Positions 13,738-22,158 of a DNA stretch of 33,918 bases are shown here, in pieces. Position 1 is the stretch's first letter; each line of letters begins with the position of its first letter. A program made the position numbers and the translations under genes. The stretch spans positions 1-33,918 of the forward strand of contig QHRX01000019.1 of NCBI GenBank assembly GCA_003221455.1. The letters are read 5' to 3'. The stretch is from Candidatus Rokuibacteriota bacterium (lineage in GTDB: Bacteria > Methylomirabilota > Methylomirabilia > Rokubacteriales > CSP1-6). The notes beneath the pieces were generated by a model, which was not told where the DNA came from, did no database searches, and worked only from the letters and a program-made list of their open reading frames with translations.

Positions 13738-14718
13738 ATGTCGGCGCCGCACGGAGAGGTCGCGTTCGCAGGGCAGCGGGTCAAGCAAAAGATCCTCATC
13801 GCGCTCGTCCTCTCGTCCTTCATCCCGCTCCTGATCCTCACCTATATCCTCTACGCCCACATCCTCCCGCTGCTGACCGGCGAGACCCATCGGCTCGTCA
13901 TGCTGGGCCTCCAGGTGCTCCTCCTGTTCACGGGACTGCTCATGGCCGCGGGTGCCTACGTGATCTGGGACGTGGCGGCCGCCGTGGCCCGTACCGCGCA
14001 GATCATCGAGGAGGCCAGGCCGACGAGCCCGCTGAGCCACCGTTCCGACGAGATCGGCACCCTCATGCAGGGCTTCTCGCGCATGCTCGGCACGATCGAG
14101 GGCCAGGCCCAGGAGATCAATACGTTTGCCGCCCGGCTCGACGCCGCCTACAAGGAGCTCGAGACCACCAACTCCCGCCTGAAGGAGTTCTCGTTCAAGG
14201 ACGACGTGACCGGGCTCTACAATCGCCGATTCTTCTCGATCCGGCTCGAGGAAGAGATCAGCCGCTACCGCCGGTTCAACCACCCGGTCTCGGTCGTGCT
14301 GCTCGACCTGGACGGCTTCAAGGACGTCAACGACCGCCTGGGGCACGCGGCGGGCGACGAGATCCTGCGCGACATCGCCCAGATCCTGCTGAAGCACTCC
14401 CGCGGCATCAACGTCATCTCTCGCTACGGCGGGGACGAATTCGTGGTGCTGCTGGTCGAGACCCCCAAGGCGGGGGCCCGGCTCTACGCCGACCGCATCC
14501 GGCAGGTCGTCTCGACCTACCCGTTCAGTCACGGCTGCCGGATCACGGCGAGCTTCGGGGTCTCGAGCCTCCCCGAGGACATCGCGGCGGCGCCGGACGA
14601 CATCGTCAAGACGGCGGACGAGGCCCTGTACGCGGCCAAGCGCGCGGGCAAGAACAAGGTGGCGGGCTACGAGCAGGTGGTCGGCGACCGGCCGGTGGAG
14701 TCGGGCAAGCAGGGCTGA
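13738..14718 (+). CDS. membrane-bound diguanylate cyclase (GGDEF)
   Basis: 326 residues. Two membrane helices (about 18-47 and 54-78) lead to a short HAMP-like or signalling-helix linker (about 80-150) ending in KDDVTGLYNRRFF, the usual entry to a GGDEF domain. The active-site motif is RYGGDEF at 229-235 with the upstream metal/nucleotide segment LLDLDGFKDVNDRLGH. It makes c-di-GMP from GTP. The inhibitory I-site, expected as RxxD five residues before GGDEF, is RGIN (222-225), so product inhibition may be weakened. There is no large sensor domain. The next gene, an HD-GYP response regulator, starts 3 nt after the stop, pairing synthesis with breakdown of c-di-GMP. Confidence 0.93.
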   Translation: MSAPHGEVAFAGQRVKQKILIALVLSSFIPLLILTYILYAHILPLLTGETHRLVMLGLQVLLLFTGLLMAAGAYVIWDVAAAVARTAQIIEEARPTSPLSHRSDEIGTLMQGFSRMLGTIEGQAQEINTFAARLDAAYKELETTNSRLKEFSFKDDVTGLYNRRFFSIRLEEEISRYRRFNHPVSVVLLDLDGFKDVNDRLGHAAGDEILRDIAQILLKHSRGINVISRYGGDEFVVLLVETPKAGARLYADRIRQVVSTYPFSHGCRITASFGVSSLPEDIAAAPDDIVKTADEALYAAKRAGKNKVAGYEQVVGDRPVESGKQG

Positions 14719-14720
14719 CG

Positions 14721-15773
14721 GTGGACAAACCCCAGGTCCTGATCGTCGACGACGACCGCCGGGTGCGCGACGTCCTCCACGAGATTTTCCTCTCGAACGG
14801 CTACAAGTGCCTCGTGGCCCAGAACGGCCGGGAGGGGCTCGAGATGTTCGGGACGGCGCGGCCGCCGCTGACGGTGACCGACGTCAAGATGCCGGTCATG
14901 GACGGCGTCGAGTTCCTCAAGGCCGCGCGGCAGAAGGATCCGGACGCGGCGATCATCATCCTCACCGGCGTCGGCGACGTGAAGACCGCCATCGAGAGCC
15001 TGAAGCACGGCGCCCACGACTTCATCCTCAAGCCGGTGAACGTGGAGGAGCTCTTGATCGCCGCCGAGCGCGCCCTCGAGCGCCGGGAGCTCCTGATCGA
15101 GCGGCGCGAGTACCAGGTGACGCTCGAGCGCCGGGTCGAAGAGGCGACGCGCGACCTCGACGCCGCCTACACTAAGCTCCAGGACACCTATCGCGCGACG
15201 CTCGAAGCCCTCGGCTCCGCCCTCGACACCCGGGACGTCGGCACCCAGTCGCACTCGCGCCGAGTCCACGGCTACTCGCTCTCGATCGCGCGGACCCACG
15301 GCGTCCCCGGCCACCAGCTCGAGGACCTCGAGCAGGGCGTCCTCCTCCACGACATCGGGAAGATCGGCATTCCCGACGCGATCCTCCTCAAGCCGGGCCC
15401 GCTGACGCCCGAGGAGTGGAAGATCATGCGCACCCACCCGGAGATCGGCAAGCGCCTCATCGAGCGCATCCCGTTCCTGCGGGGGGCGGTGCCGGTCGTG
15501 TGGTGCCACCACGAGCGGTGGGACGGGACCGGTTACCCGCGCGGCCTCCGCCGCGAGGCGATCCCGCTGGCGGCGCGCATCTTCGCGGTCGCCGACGCCT
15601 TCGACGCCATGACGTTCGACCGGCCGTATTCGCGCGCGATCTCCTTCGCGGCCGCCCGCACGGAGATCCACCGCTGCGCGGCCACCCACTTCGATCCCGC
15701 GGTCGTCGCGACCTTCCTCTCGATTCCGGAGAGCCTGTTCGAAGATATCCGGCGGCGGAGCCTCGAGCCATGA
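14721..15773 (+). CDS. response regulator with HD-GYP c-di-GMP phosphodiesterase domain
   Basis: 350 residues from GTG 14721, 3 nt after the cyclase stop. The receiver domain (1-120) has acidic residues in IVDDD, phospho-acceptor Asp54 in TVTDVKMPVMDG, Thr82 and Lys104 (LKP). A coiled-coil linker follows (about 115-160). The HD-GYP domain shows LLHDIGKIGIPD (His210-Asp211) and HHERWDGTGYPRGL (GYP 271-273), the metal and substrate motifs of active enzymes, which hydrolyse c-di-GMP to pGpG or GMP. The cognate kinase is not in the window. Its stop overlaps the following VOC gene by 4 nt (ATGA). Confidence 0.95.
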   Translation: MDKPQVLIVDDDRRVRDVLHEIFLSNGYKCLVAQNGREGLEMFGTARPPLTVTDVKMPVMDGVEFLKAARQKDPDAAIIILTGVGDVKTAIESLKHGAHDFILKPVNVEELLIAAERALERRELLIERREYQVTLERRVEEATRDLDAAYTKLQDTYRATLEALGSALDTRDVGTQSHSRRVHGYSLSIARTHGVPGHQLEDLEQGVLLHDIGKIGIPDAILLKPGPLTPEEWKIMRTHPEIGKRLIERIPFLRGAVPVVWCHHERWDGTGYPRGLRREAIPLAARIFAVADAFDAMTFDRPYSRAISFAAARTEIHRCAATHFDPAVVATFLSIPESLFEDIRRRSLEP

Positions 15774-16141
15774 GATACCTGCACTCGGGTGTGACCGTGC
15801 GCGACCTCGAACGGTCGAAGCGGTTCTACGGCGACCTCCTCGGGCTGAAGGAGATCGACCGTCCCGACCTCGGCTTTCCGGGCGCCTGGTACGCGATCGG
15901 CGACACACAGCTCCACCTGATGGTGCCGCCGCCCGACCGGCCGGCGGGCGACGCCGACCCGCAGTTCACCGGCCGCGTCCGCCACCTGGCACTCGGCGCG
16001 CTCGGCTGGGACACGCTCGTCCGGCGCCTCCGGACGGAGGGGGTGCCCGTGCGCGACTCGGCGCCGTCGCCGGGGGGACCGCGGCGCGTGTTCGTGAAGG
16101 ATCCCGACGGCAACGTCGTCGAGCTCGTCGACGCGGACTAG
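15770..16141 (+). CDS. VOC-family (glyoxalase/dioxygenase-fold) protein
   Basis: 123 residues, one vicinal-oxygen-chelate module pair. The start MRYLHSGVTVRDLERSKRFY and end VFVKDPDGNVVELVD are standard for the fold. Candidate metal ligands are His5, the His in QLHLMV, and Glu in VVELV, with an extra His in VRHLAL. The reaction is unknown; members include glyoxalase I, resistance proteins and ring-cleaving dioxygenases. The ATG overlaps the HD-GYP stop, so it is translated with the c-di-GMP genes, with no obvious functional tie. Confidence 0.88.
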   Translation: MRYLHSGVTVRDLERSKRFYGDLLGLKEIDRPDLGFPGAWYAIGDTQLHLMVPPPDRPAGDADPQFTGRVRHLALGALGWDTLVRRLRTEGVPVRDSAPSPGGPRRVFVKDPDGNVVELVDAD

Positions 16142-16186
16142 CCCCGCCCCTCGCCGCTCAGCCGCGTCGCCCCTCGGGATCCCTCG

Positions 16187-17698
16187 ATGAGCCAGCCGGA
16201 ATCGCCCCGCTCTCTGCTGGAGCTGCTCGCCGCCGCTCCCGCCTCCCGTCCCGCCGTCGTCCTCCCCGAGGCCGGGATCCGCGTCAGCTACGGCTCCCTC
16301 CGCGCGCAGGTCGCCCGGACGGCCGACGCGTTTGCGGCCGCCGGGATCGGACGCCAGGACCGGGTCGCGATCGTGCTCCCGAACGGGCTGCCCCTGATCG
16401 TCTGCTTCCTGGCGGCGGCCGTGGCGGGGACGGCGGCGCCCCTCAACCCCGGCTACCGCCAGGAGGAGTTCGGCTTCTCCCTGACCGACACGGACGCGCG
16501 GCTCCTCGTCCTCCCCCCGGACGGCGGCGAGGAGGCGCGACGGGCGGCCGGCGGGCGGATCCCCGTCCTCACCGCCGCCCTCGGCACGACGGGGGAGGTC
16601 GAGATCGGGGGTCGCGCGGGCGGGCGCTCGGCCGGGGCGCCCTCGCCGGACGACGTGGCGCTGGTCCTCCACACGAGCGGCAGCACGGGGCGCCCCAAGC
16701 GCGTCCCGCTCCGGCACCGGAACTTGGCCGCCTCTGCCGGCACCATCGCCGGGACGTACGCCCTCGGCGAAGCGGACGTGGCACTCTGCGTGATGCCGCT
16801 CTTCCACGTGCACGGCCTCGTGGCCTCGGTCCTGTCGACCCTCGCCTCGGGCGGCGCCGTCGTCGTCCCTGCGCGGTTCAACCCGCTCGCCTTCTGGCGC
16901 ACCGCCCGCGAGCAGCGGGTGACCTGGTACTCCGCGGTCCCGACGATCCACCAGCTTCTCATTGCGCGGAGCGGCCGGGAGCGGCCGGCAGGGGCGGAGT
17001 CGTTCCGCTTCGTCCGCTCCTGTAGCGCTGCCCTGTCGGTGGAGGCGGCACGGCGACTGGAGGAGGTGGTCGGGGCGCCGGTGCTCGAGGCCTACGGCAT
17101 GACCGAGGCCGCCCACCAGATGGCCTCGAACCCGCTGCCGCCGCGCCCCCGCAAGTTCGGCACCGTGGGGCCGGCGACGGGCGTCCACATCGGCACCGCG
17201 GACGCGGACGGGCGCCCCCGCCCGGCCGGCGAGCCAGGCGAGGTGGTGATCCGGGGCCCGGGCGTGATTGACGCGTACGAGGACAACCCCGACGCCAACA
17301 GGTCGTCGTTCGTCGACGGCTGGTTCCGGACGGGGGACCAGGGCGTACTCGACGCCGACGGCTATCTCAGTCTCCTCGGGCGGATCAAGGAGCTGATCAA
17401 CCGCGGGGGCGAGAAGGTGGCCCCGCCGGAGGTCGACGCGGTGCTGCTCGCCCACGCCGCGGTCGCCGAGGCCGTCTGCTTCGGGATCCCCCACCCGACC
17501 CTGGGCGAAGAGGTCGCCGCCGCGGTGGTCCTGCAGGCACCGGCCAGCGAGGCCGAGCTCCTGGCGCACTGCCGCGACCGCATCGCCGAGTTCAAGTGCC
17601 CGAAGCGGATCTACGTCGTCGAGACGATCCCGCGCACCGCGACCGGGAAGATCCTGCGTCGGGCCGTCGCCGCGGCGCTCGCCGAGCCCGCCCGGTGA
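16187..17698 (+). CDS. acyl-CoA synthetase, AMP-forming (ANL superfamily)
   Basis: 503 residues. ANL motifs in order: phosphate-binding LHTSGSTGRPKRVPLRHRNL, MPLFHVHGL, YGMTEAAHQM, GWFRTGDQGVLDADGYL, GRIKELINRGGEKVAP, and the C-terminal catalytic lysine in PRTATGKILRR. The enzyme adenylates a carboxylic acid and makes its CoA thioester. Overall pattern is close to the oxalyl-CoA / medium-chain ligase branch (Pcs60, FadD-like), but the acid cannot be told. No signal or membrane anchor. The gene follows the VOC gene by 45 nt and overlaps panE by 4 nt (GTGA). Confidence 0.93.
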   Translation: MSQPESPRSLLELLAAAPASRPAVVLPEAGIRVSYGSLRAQVARTADAFAAAGIGRQDRVAIVLPNGLPLIVCFLAAAVAGTAAPLNPGYRQEEFGFSLTDTDARLLVLPPDGGEEARRAAGGRIPVLTAALGTTGEVEIGGRAGGRSAGAPSPDDVALVLHTSGSTGRPKRVPLRHRNLAASAGTIAGTYALGEADVALCVMPLFHVHGLVASVLSTLASGGAVVVPARFNPLAFWRTAREQRVTWYSAVPTIHQLLIARSGRERPAGAESFRFVRSCSAALSVEAARRLEEVVGAPVLEAYGMTEAAHQMASNPLPPRPRKFGTVGPATGVHIGTADADGRPRPAGEPGEVVIRGPGVIDAYEDNPDANRSSFVDGWFRTGDQGVLDADGYLSLLGRIKELINRGGEKVAPPEVDAVLLAHAAVAEAVCFGIPHPTLGEEVAAAVVLQAPASEAELLAHCRDRIAEFKCPKRIYVVETIPRTATGKILRRAVAAALAEPAR

Positions 17699-18702
17699 GG
17701 GCCGTGGTCGTGGGCGCGGGGGCGATCGGCGCCTACGTGGGCGCCCGCCTGGCTCGCGCCGGTCAGGACGTGACGCTCTTCGCCCGCGGCGCCCAGCTGC
17801 GTGCGCTCGCGGAGCGGGGGATTCGCGTCCGCGCCGCGGACGGCGACTTCGAGGTCAGGCCGGCGGTGGCCGACCGCCTCGAGGCGATCGGGCCGGCCGA
17901 CGTCGTCCTGCTCGGCGTGAAGGCCCACAGCCTGCCAGAGCTCGCCCCGCGCCTGGCCCCCCTGCTCGGCCCCGACACCGTGGTCGTGAGCATGCAGAAC
18001 GGCGTGCCCTGGTGGTTCTTCCAGGGCTTCGGCGGCGACCTCGAGGGGCTCCGTCTCGAGCGGGTCGACCCGGGCGGCGCCGTCGCCGCCGCGATCGCGC
18101 CCGGCCGGATCGTCGGCGCGATCGTCTACGTCTCCGCCGAGATCGAGGCGCCGGGCGTGGTCCGGCACCACGAGGGCGCGCGGATCTCGCTCGGCGAGCC
18201 CGACGGCTCGCGCTCGGATCGGGTCCGTCGCCTCGCGGCGGCGCTCGGCCAGGCCGGGTTCCGCTGCCCGATCACCACCCGGGTCCGCCACGAGATCTGG
18301 GTGAAGATCCTCGGCAACGTCGCGTTCAACCCGATCAGCGCGCTGACGGGCGCCACGCTCGGCGAGATGGCGCGCGACCCCGACGTGGCCCCCCTGATCC
18401 GGGAGATCATGACCGAGACCGAAGCGGTGGCCCAGAAGCTCGGTCTGGAGCTGCCGGTCTCGATCGAGCAGCGGATGACCGGGGCCGAGAAGGTCGGCGA
18501 GCACAAGACGTCGATGCTCCAGGACCTGGAGGCCGGGCGGCCGCTCGAGCTCGAGGCCATCGTCGGGGCCGTGCTCGAGCTCGGCGAGCGGCTCGGGCTC
18601 GCCATGCCCGCGACCCGCGCCGTCTACGCCTGCACCCGGCTCCTGGCCGCGCGCCGCGCCGGGACCGGCCCGAGGCCCCCGGCGAGGCCGCCGGCCGGCT
18701 AG
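17695..18702 (+). CDS. panE: 2-dehydropantoate 2-reductase (ketopantoate reductase family)
   Basis: 335 residues from GTG 17695, overlapping the ligase stop. The N-terminal Rossmann loop is VVVGAGAIGAYVGARLARAG; then LLGVKAHSLPE with the catalytic-type Lys, SMQNGVPWWF, and RHEIWVKILGNVAFNPISALTG with the conserved second lysine and Asn. The family uses NADPH to reduce ketopantoate to pantoate for coenzyme A synthesis, though many paralogues reduce other 2-oxoacids. Being fused operonically to an acyl-CoA ligase rather than panB/panC, it may be such a paralogue. Its TAG stop shares the palindrome CTAG with the restored stop of the convergent MBL gene. Confidence 0.88.
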   Translation: MRAVVVGAGAIGAYVGARLARAGQDVTLFARGAQLRALAERGIRVRAADGDFEVRPAVADRLEAIGPADVVLLGVKAHSLPELAPRLAPLLGPDTVVVSMQNGVPWWFFQGFGGDLEGLRLERVDPGGAVAAAIAPGRIVGAIVYVSAEIEAPGVVRHHEGARISLGEPDGSRSDRVRRLAAALGQAGFRCPITTRVRHEIWVKILGNVAFNPISALTGATLGEMARDPDVAPLIREIMTETEAVAQKLGLELPVSIEQRMTGAEKVGEHKTSMLQDLEAGRPLELEAIVGAVLELGERLGLAMPATRAVYACTRLLAARRAGTGPRPPARPPAG

Positions 18703-20077
18703 AGCTCGACCCGCTCGCCGCTCCCGGCGGGGCGGGCGCGCCAGCGAGGGTCTTCGTGATCGTCAGGGCCAGCGCCCGGGCCGCCTCGGGCTCGCCGTGG
18801 ACCGTGTACGTCATCGCCGGCGGCGTCCGGAAGCCGCCGAGCCAGCGCAGGATCTCGTCGCGGTCGGCGTGGGCGGACAACGCGTCGGTCGAGAGGACCG
18901 TCGCCTTCACGGGAACCTCCTGGCCGAAGATCCGGACCGTTCGGGCTCCGTCGCGGAGGAGGCGCCCGAGCGTGCCCACCGCCTGGTAGCCGGCGAAGAG
19001 GACGATCGTGCTCGCGTCGGGGAGCCGCCGCTCGAGATGGTGGAGAATCCGCCCGCCCGTGGCCATCCCGCTGCCCGCGATCACGATGACCGGTCCCGCG
19101 ACATCCTGGAGCCGCTTGGAATCGTCCACGGTCCGCGCGAGCTCGAGCCGCGGCGGGGAAAACGGCCGCTCGCCGGCGGCCGCCAGGCGCTCGGTGTCCG
19201 CGTCGTGCAGGTCGGCGTGTCTCGTGTAGATCGCGGTGGCCTCGATCGCCATCGGGCTGTCGAGATACACGGGCAGCCGCGGGATCCGTCCGGCCGTCTC
19301 GAGCTCGTGGAGCAGGTAGAGGAGTTCCTGCGCGCGCCCGATCGCGAACGCCGGCACGAGGAGCCAGCCGCGCGCGCGCACGACGCGGGTGACGGCGTCC
19401 GTGAGCACCGCCCCCGGGTCTTCCCGCGGGTGGACGCGGTCGCCGTAGGTCGACTCCACGAGGAGCACGTCCGCCTCGGCCACGGGCGCGGGATCGCGCA
19501 TGACCGGCGCACCGTAGCGGCCGAGGTCGCCCGAGTACACGAGCCGCCGGCCGCCCGCGGTCACGTGGACGACGGAGGCGCCCAGGATGTGCCCCGACAG
19601 CGTCAAGGTCGCCTCGACCCCCGCCGCCGGCTGAAACGGCGTCCCGAAGGGGACCGGCCGGACGAGCGCGAGGGCGCGCATGGCGTCCGCGACCGTGAAC
19701 AGGGGCAGCGCGGGCTGGTGCGTCGTCGCGCCGACGCGGTTGCGGTGCAGGGCCTCCTCCTCGTTCAGGTGCGCCGCGTCCGGGAGCATGATCCGGAGGA
19801 GATCGGCGGTCCCCGTCGAGCAGTAGATCGGCTTCTGGAAGCCGTCGCGCACGAGCCGCGGGAGATAGCCCGAGTGGTCGATGTGGGCGTGGCTCAGGAC
19901 GACGGCGTCGAGCGACGCGGGCGCCACGGGCGGCGCGGCCCAGTTCCGGTCGCTCAGCTCCGGGAGCCCCTGGAACAGGCCGCACTCGAGCAGGACCCGG
20001 GCGGGGGCCGCCTCAAAGAGGAACTTCGAGCCGGTCACCGTCCCCGCGGCGCCGAGGAAGGTGAGGGCGGGGCTCAC
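18699..20077 (-). CDS. beta-CASP metallo-beta-lactamase RNase-like protein (apparent frameshift near the 3' end)
   Basis: About 459 residues if repaired; GTG start at 20077. MBL motif H63-A-H65-I-D67-H68, followed by GHILGASVV, YSGDLGRYGAPVM, ESTYGDRVHP, VPAFAIGRAQELLYLL, SGMATGGRILHHLE and LSAHADRDEI, which place it in the CPSF/YSH1-like beta-CASP group of RNA-processing nucleases. As sequenced, the frame runs on past KTLAGAPAPPG into antisense of panE for 300 nt. Adding one base at about 18744-18745 restores GWRARPAGSGERVEL-stop at 18699, a normal C-terminus for the family. So the gene has a 1-nt deletion or the sequence has an error there. It is the last gene of the long minus-strand block. 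Confidence 0.85.
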
Positions 20078-20081
20078 TAGG

Positions 20082-21302
20082 CTACCCTGCCCGAGGCTCG
20101 GGCCCCGGCGGCGCCGCCGGGGCGACCGACACCGGCCAGTCGGAGGTCTCGCACGCGGCCCCGTCGACGCCCGCCTGCACGAGCCGCCCGACGTCGAGCC
20201 GCGCCTCCAGCCGGGCGACCTCGTCGGCGCCGAGGCGCGTCGCCGGGTGCGGCGGGACGAAGAGCGAGCAACAGTCCTGGTCGGGCTCGATCGAGATGTC
20301 GAACGTCCCGAGGCGCCGCGCGTCGGCCACGATCTCGAGCTTGTCCATGCCGATCAGCGGCCGGAGGATCGGCAGGGCCGCGACCTCGTCGATGCGCGAG
20401 ATGTTCTCGAGGGTCTGCGACGCCACCTGGCCGAGGCTCTCCCCCGTCGCGAGCGCGAGCGCGCCCTCCACCCGCGCCAGCGCCTCCGCGATCCGCACCA
20501 TGAGCCGCCGGTACGCGACCACGCGCACGGCCGCCGGCGTCGCGAGGACGACCTCGCGCTGGATCTCGCCGAACGGAACGAGGTAGAGGCGCGAGTGGTA
20601 CTGCCACTCGGTCAGCCGGTCCACCAGCGCCCGCGCCTTGGCCTGGGAGGTGGCGGACAGGTACGGCGCGCTGTGGAAGTGGACGAACACGACCGGGCAG
20701 CCGCGCCTCATCATGCGCCAGGCCGCCACGGGCGAGTCGATGCCGCCCGACAGCAGCGCCGCCACGGAGCCGCTCGAGCCCACCGGGAGCCCGCCGGGCC
20801 CGGGCTGCCGGTCGAGGTAGACGAACGTCTGGTCCGGCAGCACCTCGACCGTGATCGTCAGCGCGGGCCGCTCGAGGTCGACGCGGGTGCGGGCGCGCCC
20901 GAGGACGAAGGCCCCGAGCTCACGGTTGAGCTCGACCGACGTCAGCGGGTACGACTTGAACGCTCGCCGCGCCGTGATCCGGAACGACTCGAACTCGCGC
21001 CCCTCGATCAGCCGGGCGATCACCGCCTTCATGGCCTCGACCGTCGAGCCCACCCGGTAGGCGAGGGCGAAGTTGGCCACGCCGGCGACGCGCGCGATCC
21101 GCGGGAGCACCGCCTCGGGCTTCTCGTGGCGCTCGAGGTCGAGGAGGAGGCGGCCGGGGCGGCGGATGACCGCGACCGGCGGCAGATCGGCGGTGGCGCG
21201 CGCGAGGTTCCGGGCGAGCTGGCGGAGGAAGCGCGGGCGGTTGCCGCCCTTCAGGCTGATCTCGTGGACGTGGACGATGATGCAGGGGCGGAGCCGGGCC
21301 AC
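20082..21302 (-). CDS. thiI: tRNA 4-thiouridine synthase ThiI (no rhodanese domain)
   Basis: 406 residues from GTG 21302. ThiI adenylates U8 of tRNA and inserts sulfur; in some bacteria it also serves thiamin synthesis. N-terminal ferredoxin-like and THUMP domains (about 1-170, with HVHEISLKGGNR and FKSYPLTSVELNRELGAFV) precede the PP-loop domain with LLSGGIDSPVAAW (about 185). ATGESLGQVASQTLENI and DQDCCSLFVPPHPAT are classic. The rhodanese domain of E. coli ThiI is absent, as in Bacillus, where a dedicated desulfurase donates sulfur. The block does not contain one; the NifS homologue at 11025-12248 lacks its PLP lysine. Confidence 0.95.
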   Translation of the reverse strand: MARLRPCIIVHVHEISLKGGNRPRFLRQLARNLARATADLPPVAVIRRPGRLLLDLERHEKPEAVLPRIARVAGVANFALAYRVGSTVEAMKAVIARLIEGREFESFRITARRAFKSYPLTSVELNRELGAFVLGRARTRVDLERPALTITVEVLPDQTFVYLDRQPGPGGLPVGSSGSVAALLSGGIDSPVAAWRMMRRGCPVVFVHFHSAPYLSATSQAKARALVDRLTEWQYHSRLYLVPFGEIQREVVLATPAAVRVVAYRRLMVRIAEALARVEGALALATGESLGQVASQTLENISRIDEVAALPILRPLIGMDKLEIVADARRLGTFDISIEPDQDCCSLFVPPHPATRLGADEVARLEARLDVGRLVQAGVDGAACETSDWPVSVAPAAPPGPEPRAG

Positions 21303-21348
21303 GCCCCTACTAGACCGTAGATCGGCCGGCCGTTCAAGTCCGCGGCGC

Positions 21349-22158
21349 CTAGTAGACGCCGTCCGGGAACGAGCAGACCCCGGCGGAGCGGCCGGGCGCC
21401 TTGTACATCTTCACCCCGGCGAAGGGCGCCCCGAGGACGCCGTCCGTGATCGCCCAGCTGCGGCCCCTGACGGTCCGCTCGAAGCCCGGCTGGCGGAAGG
21501 GCGTGGCGCCATCGAGCCGGCGCGTGAGCGGGCCGTCGGCGGCGAAGCCGCGGTGGATCTCCTCCATCTGGTCGCGCCCCATCACGTACCCGCAGCCGCC
21601 GCGCTCGTAGAGGATGGCCGAGTGGTAGAAGAGCGGCTCGATCAGGTAGAGCTCCTGGCGGAGGAGCCGGCAGAAGTCGTCCATCGCTCCGAGCACGCCC
21701 CGCAGCAGCCGGAGGCCGCGGCGGACCTGGCCGGGGGCGAGCCCGGCGCGGAGCGCCCGCTCCTCCTCGGCGAGGTTGCGGGAGAGCGTTCCGTAGAGCG
21801 TGTCCTGGCCGTCCGGATCGCGGTCGATCGCGTACCGCGGCGACGCCGGGTCGTTGATCTGGACGAAGGCGAGCTCCGGCATCGCGGGGGGGGCCATCTC
21901 CACGTCGATCAGCACGACCGGGTCGCGGTCCCCGGGCGAGGCCCGGACTTCGATGCGGGCCCACGGCTTGTCCGGCGGCGCCGTGACGCGCACGAGCGGC
22001 TCGCCGTCGGGGCCCCGGAGCGAGCCCGGGTCGATCCCGAAGCGCGCGTAGAGCTCGGGCGGGACGAGGCGGGCATAGACGGCGTCGCGCCGCCCCGCCG
22101 GGAGCGCGTTGATGTCCTGAATCGATCCGATTCCCTGGGCGTCGATCTGCGTCTTCAC
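21349..22158 (-). CDS. conserved-looking protein of unknown function
   Basis: 269 residues; I do not recognise it. The composition is protein-like, with regular alternation and internal Met, His and Cys residues. Notable stretches: RLVPPELYARFGIDPGSL near the N-terminus, VVLIDVEMAPPAMPELAFVQIND in the middle, a helical region about 120-175 ending FCRLLRQELYLIEPLFYHSA, and GGCGYVMGRDQMEEIHRGF. No signal peptide or membrane helix is evident. Its ATG overlaps the mobA stop by 4 nt (ATGA), so it is translated with mobA, and thiI follows 46 nt later. A role near molybdenum-cofactor or sulfur metabolism is only a guess from position. Confidence 0.8.
   Translation of the reverse strand: MKTQIDAQGIGSIQDINALPAGRRDAVYARLVPPELYARFGIDPGSLRGPDGEPLVRVTAPPDKPWARIEVRASPGDRDPVVLIDVEMAPPAMPELAFVQINDPASPRYAIDRDPDGQDTLYGTLSRNLAEEERALRAGLAPGQVRRGLRLLRGVLGAMDDFCRLLRQELYLIEPLFYHSAILYERGGCGYVMGRDQMEEIHRGFAADGPLTRRLDGATPFRQPGFERTVRGRSWAITDGVLGAPFAGVKMYKAPGRSAGVCSFPDGVY

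Noticed and set aside
13386-14720. Long plus-strand open frame running into the HD-GYP gene, giving a 795-residue protein
   Set aside because: The part before 14721 is Arg/Pro/Gly-rich and lies out of frame over the well-conserved diguanylate cyclase gene. It is open only because stops are rare at this GC content.
18407-18698. C-terminal extension of the MBL nuclease over the panE 3' end
   Set aside because: The sequence is low-complexity Ser/Arg/Pro, and a family-typical C-terminus exists one frame over. Treated as a frameshift artefact, not a new domain.
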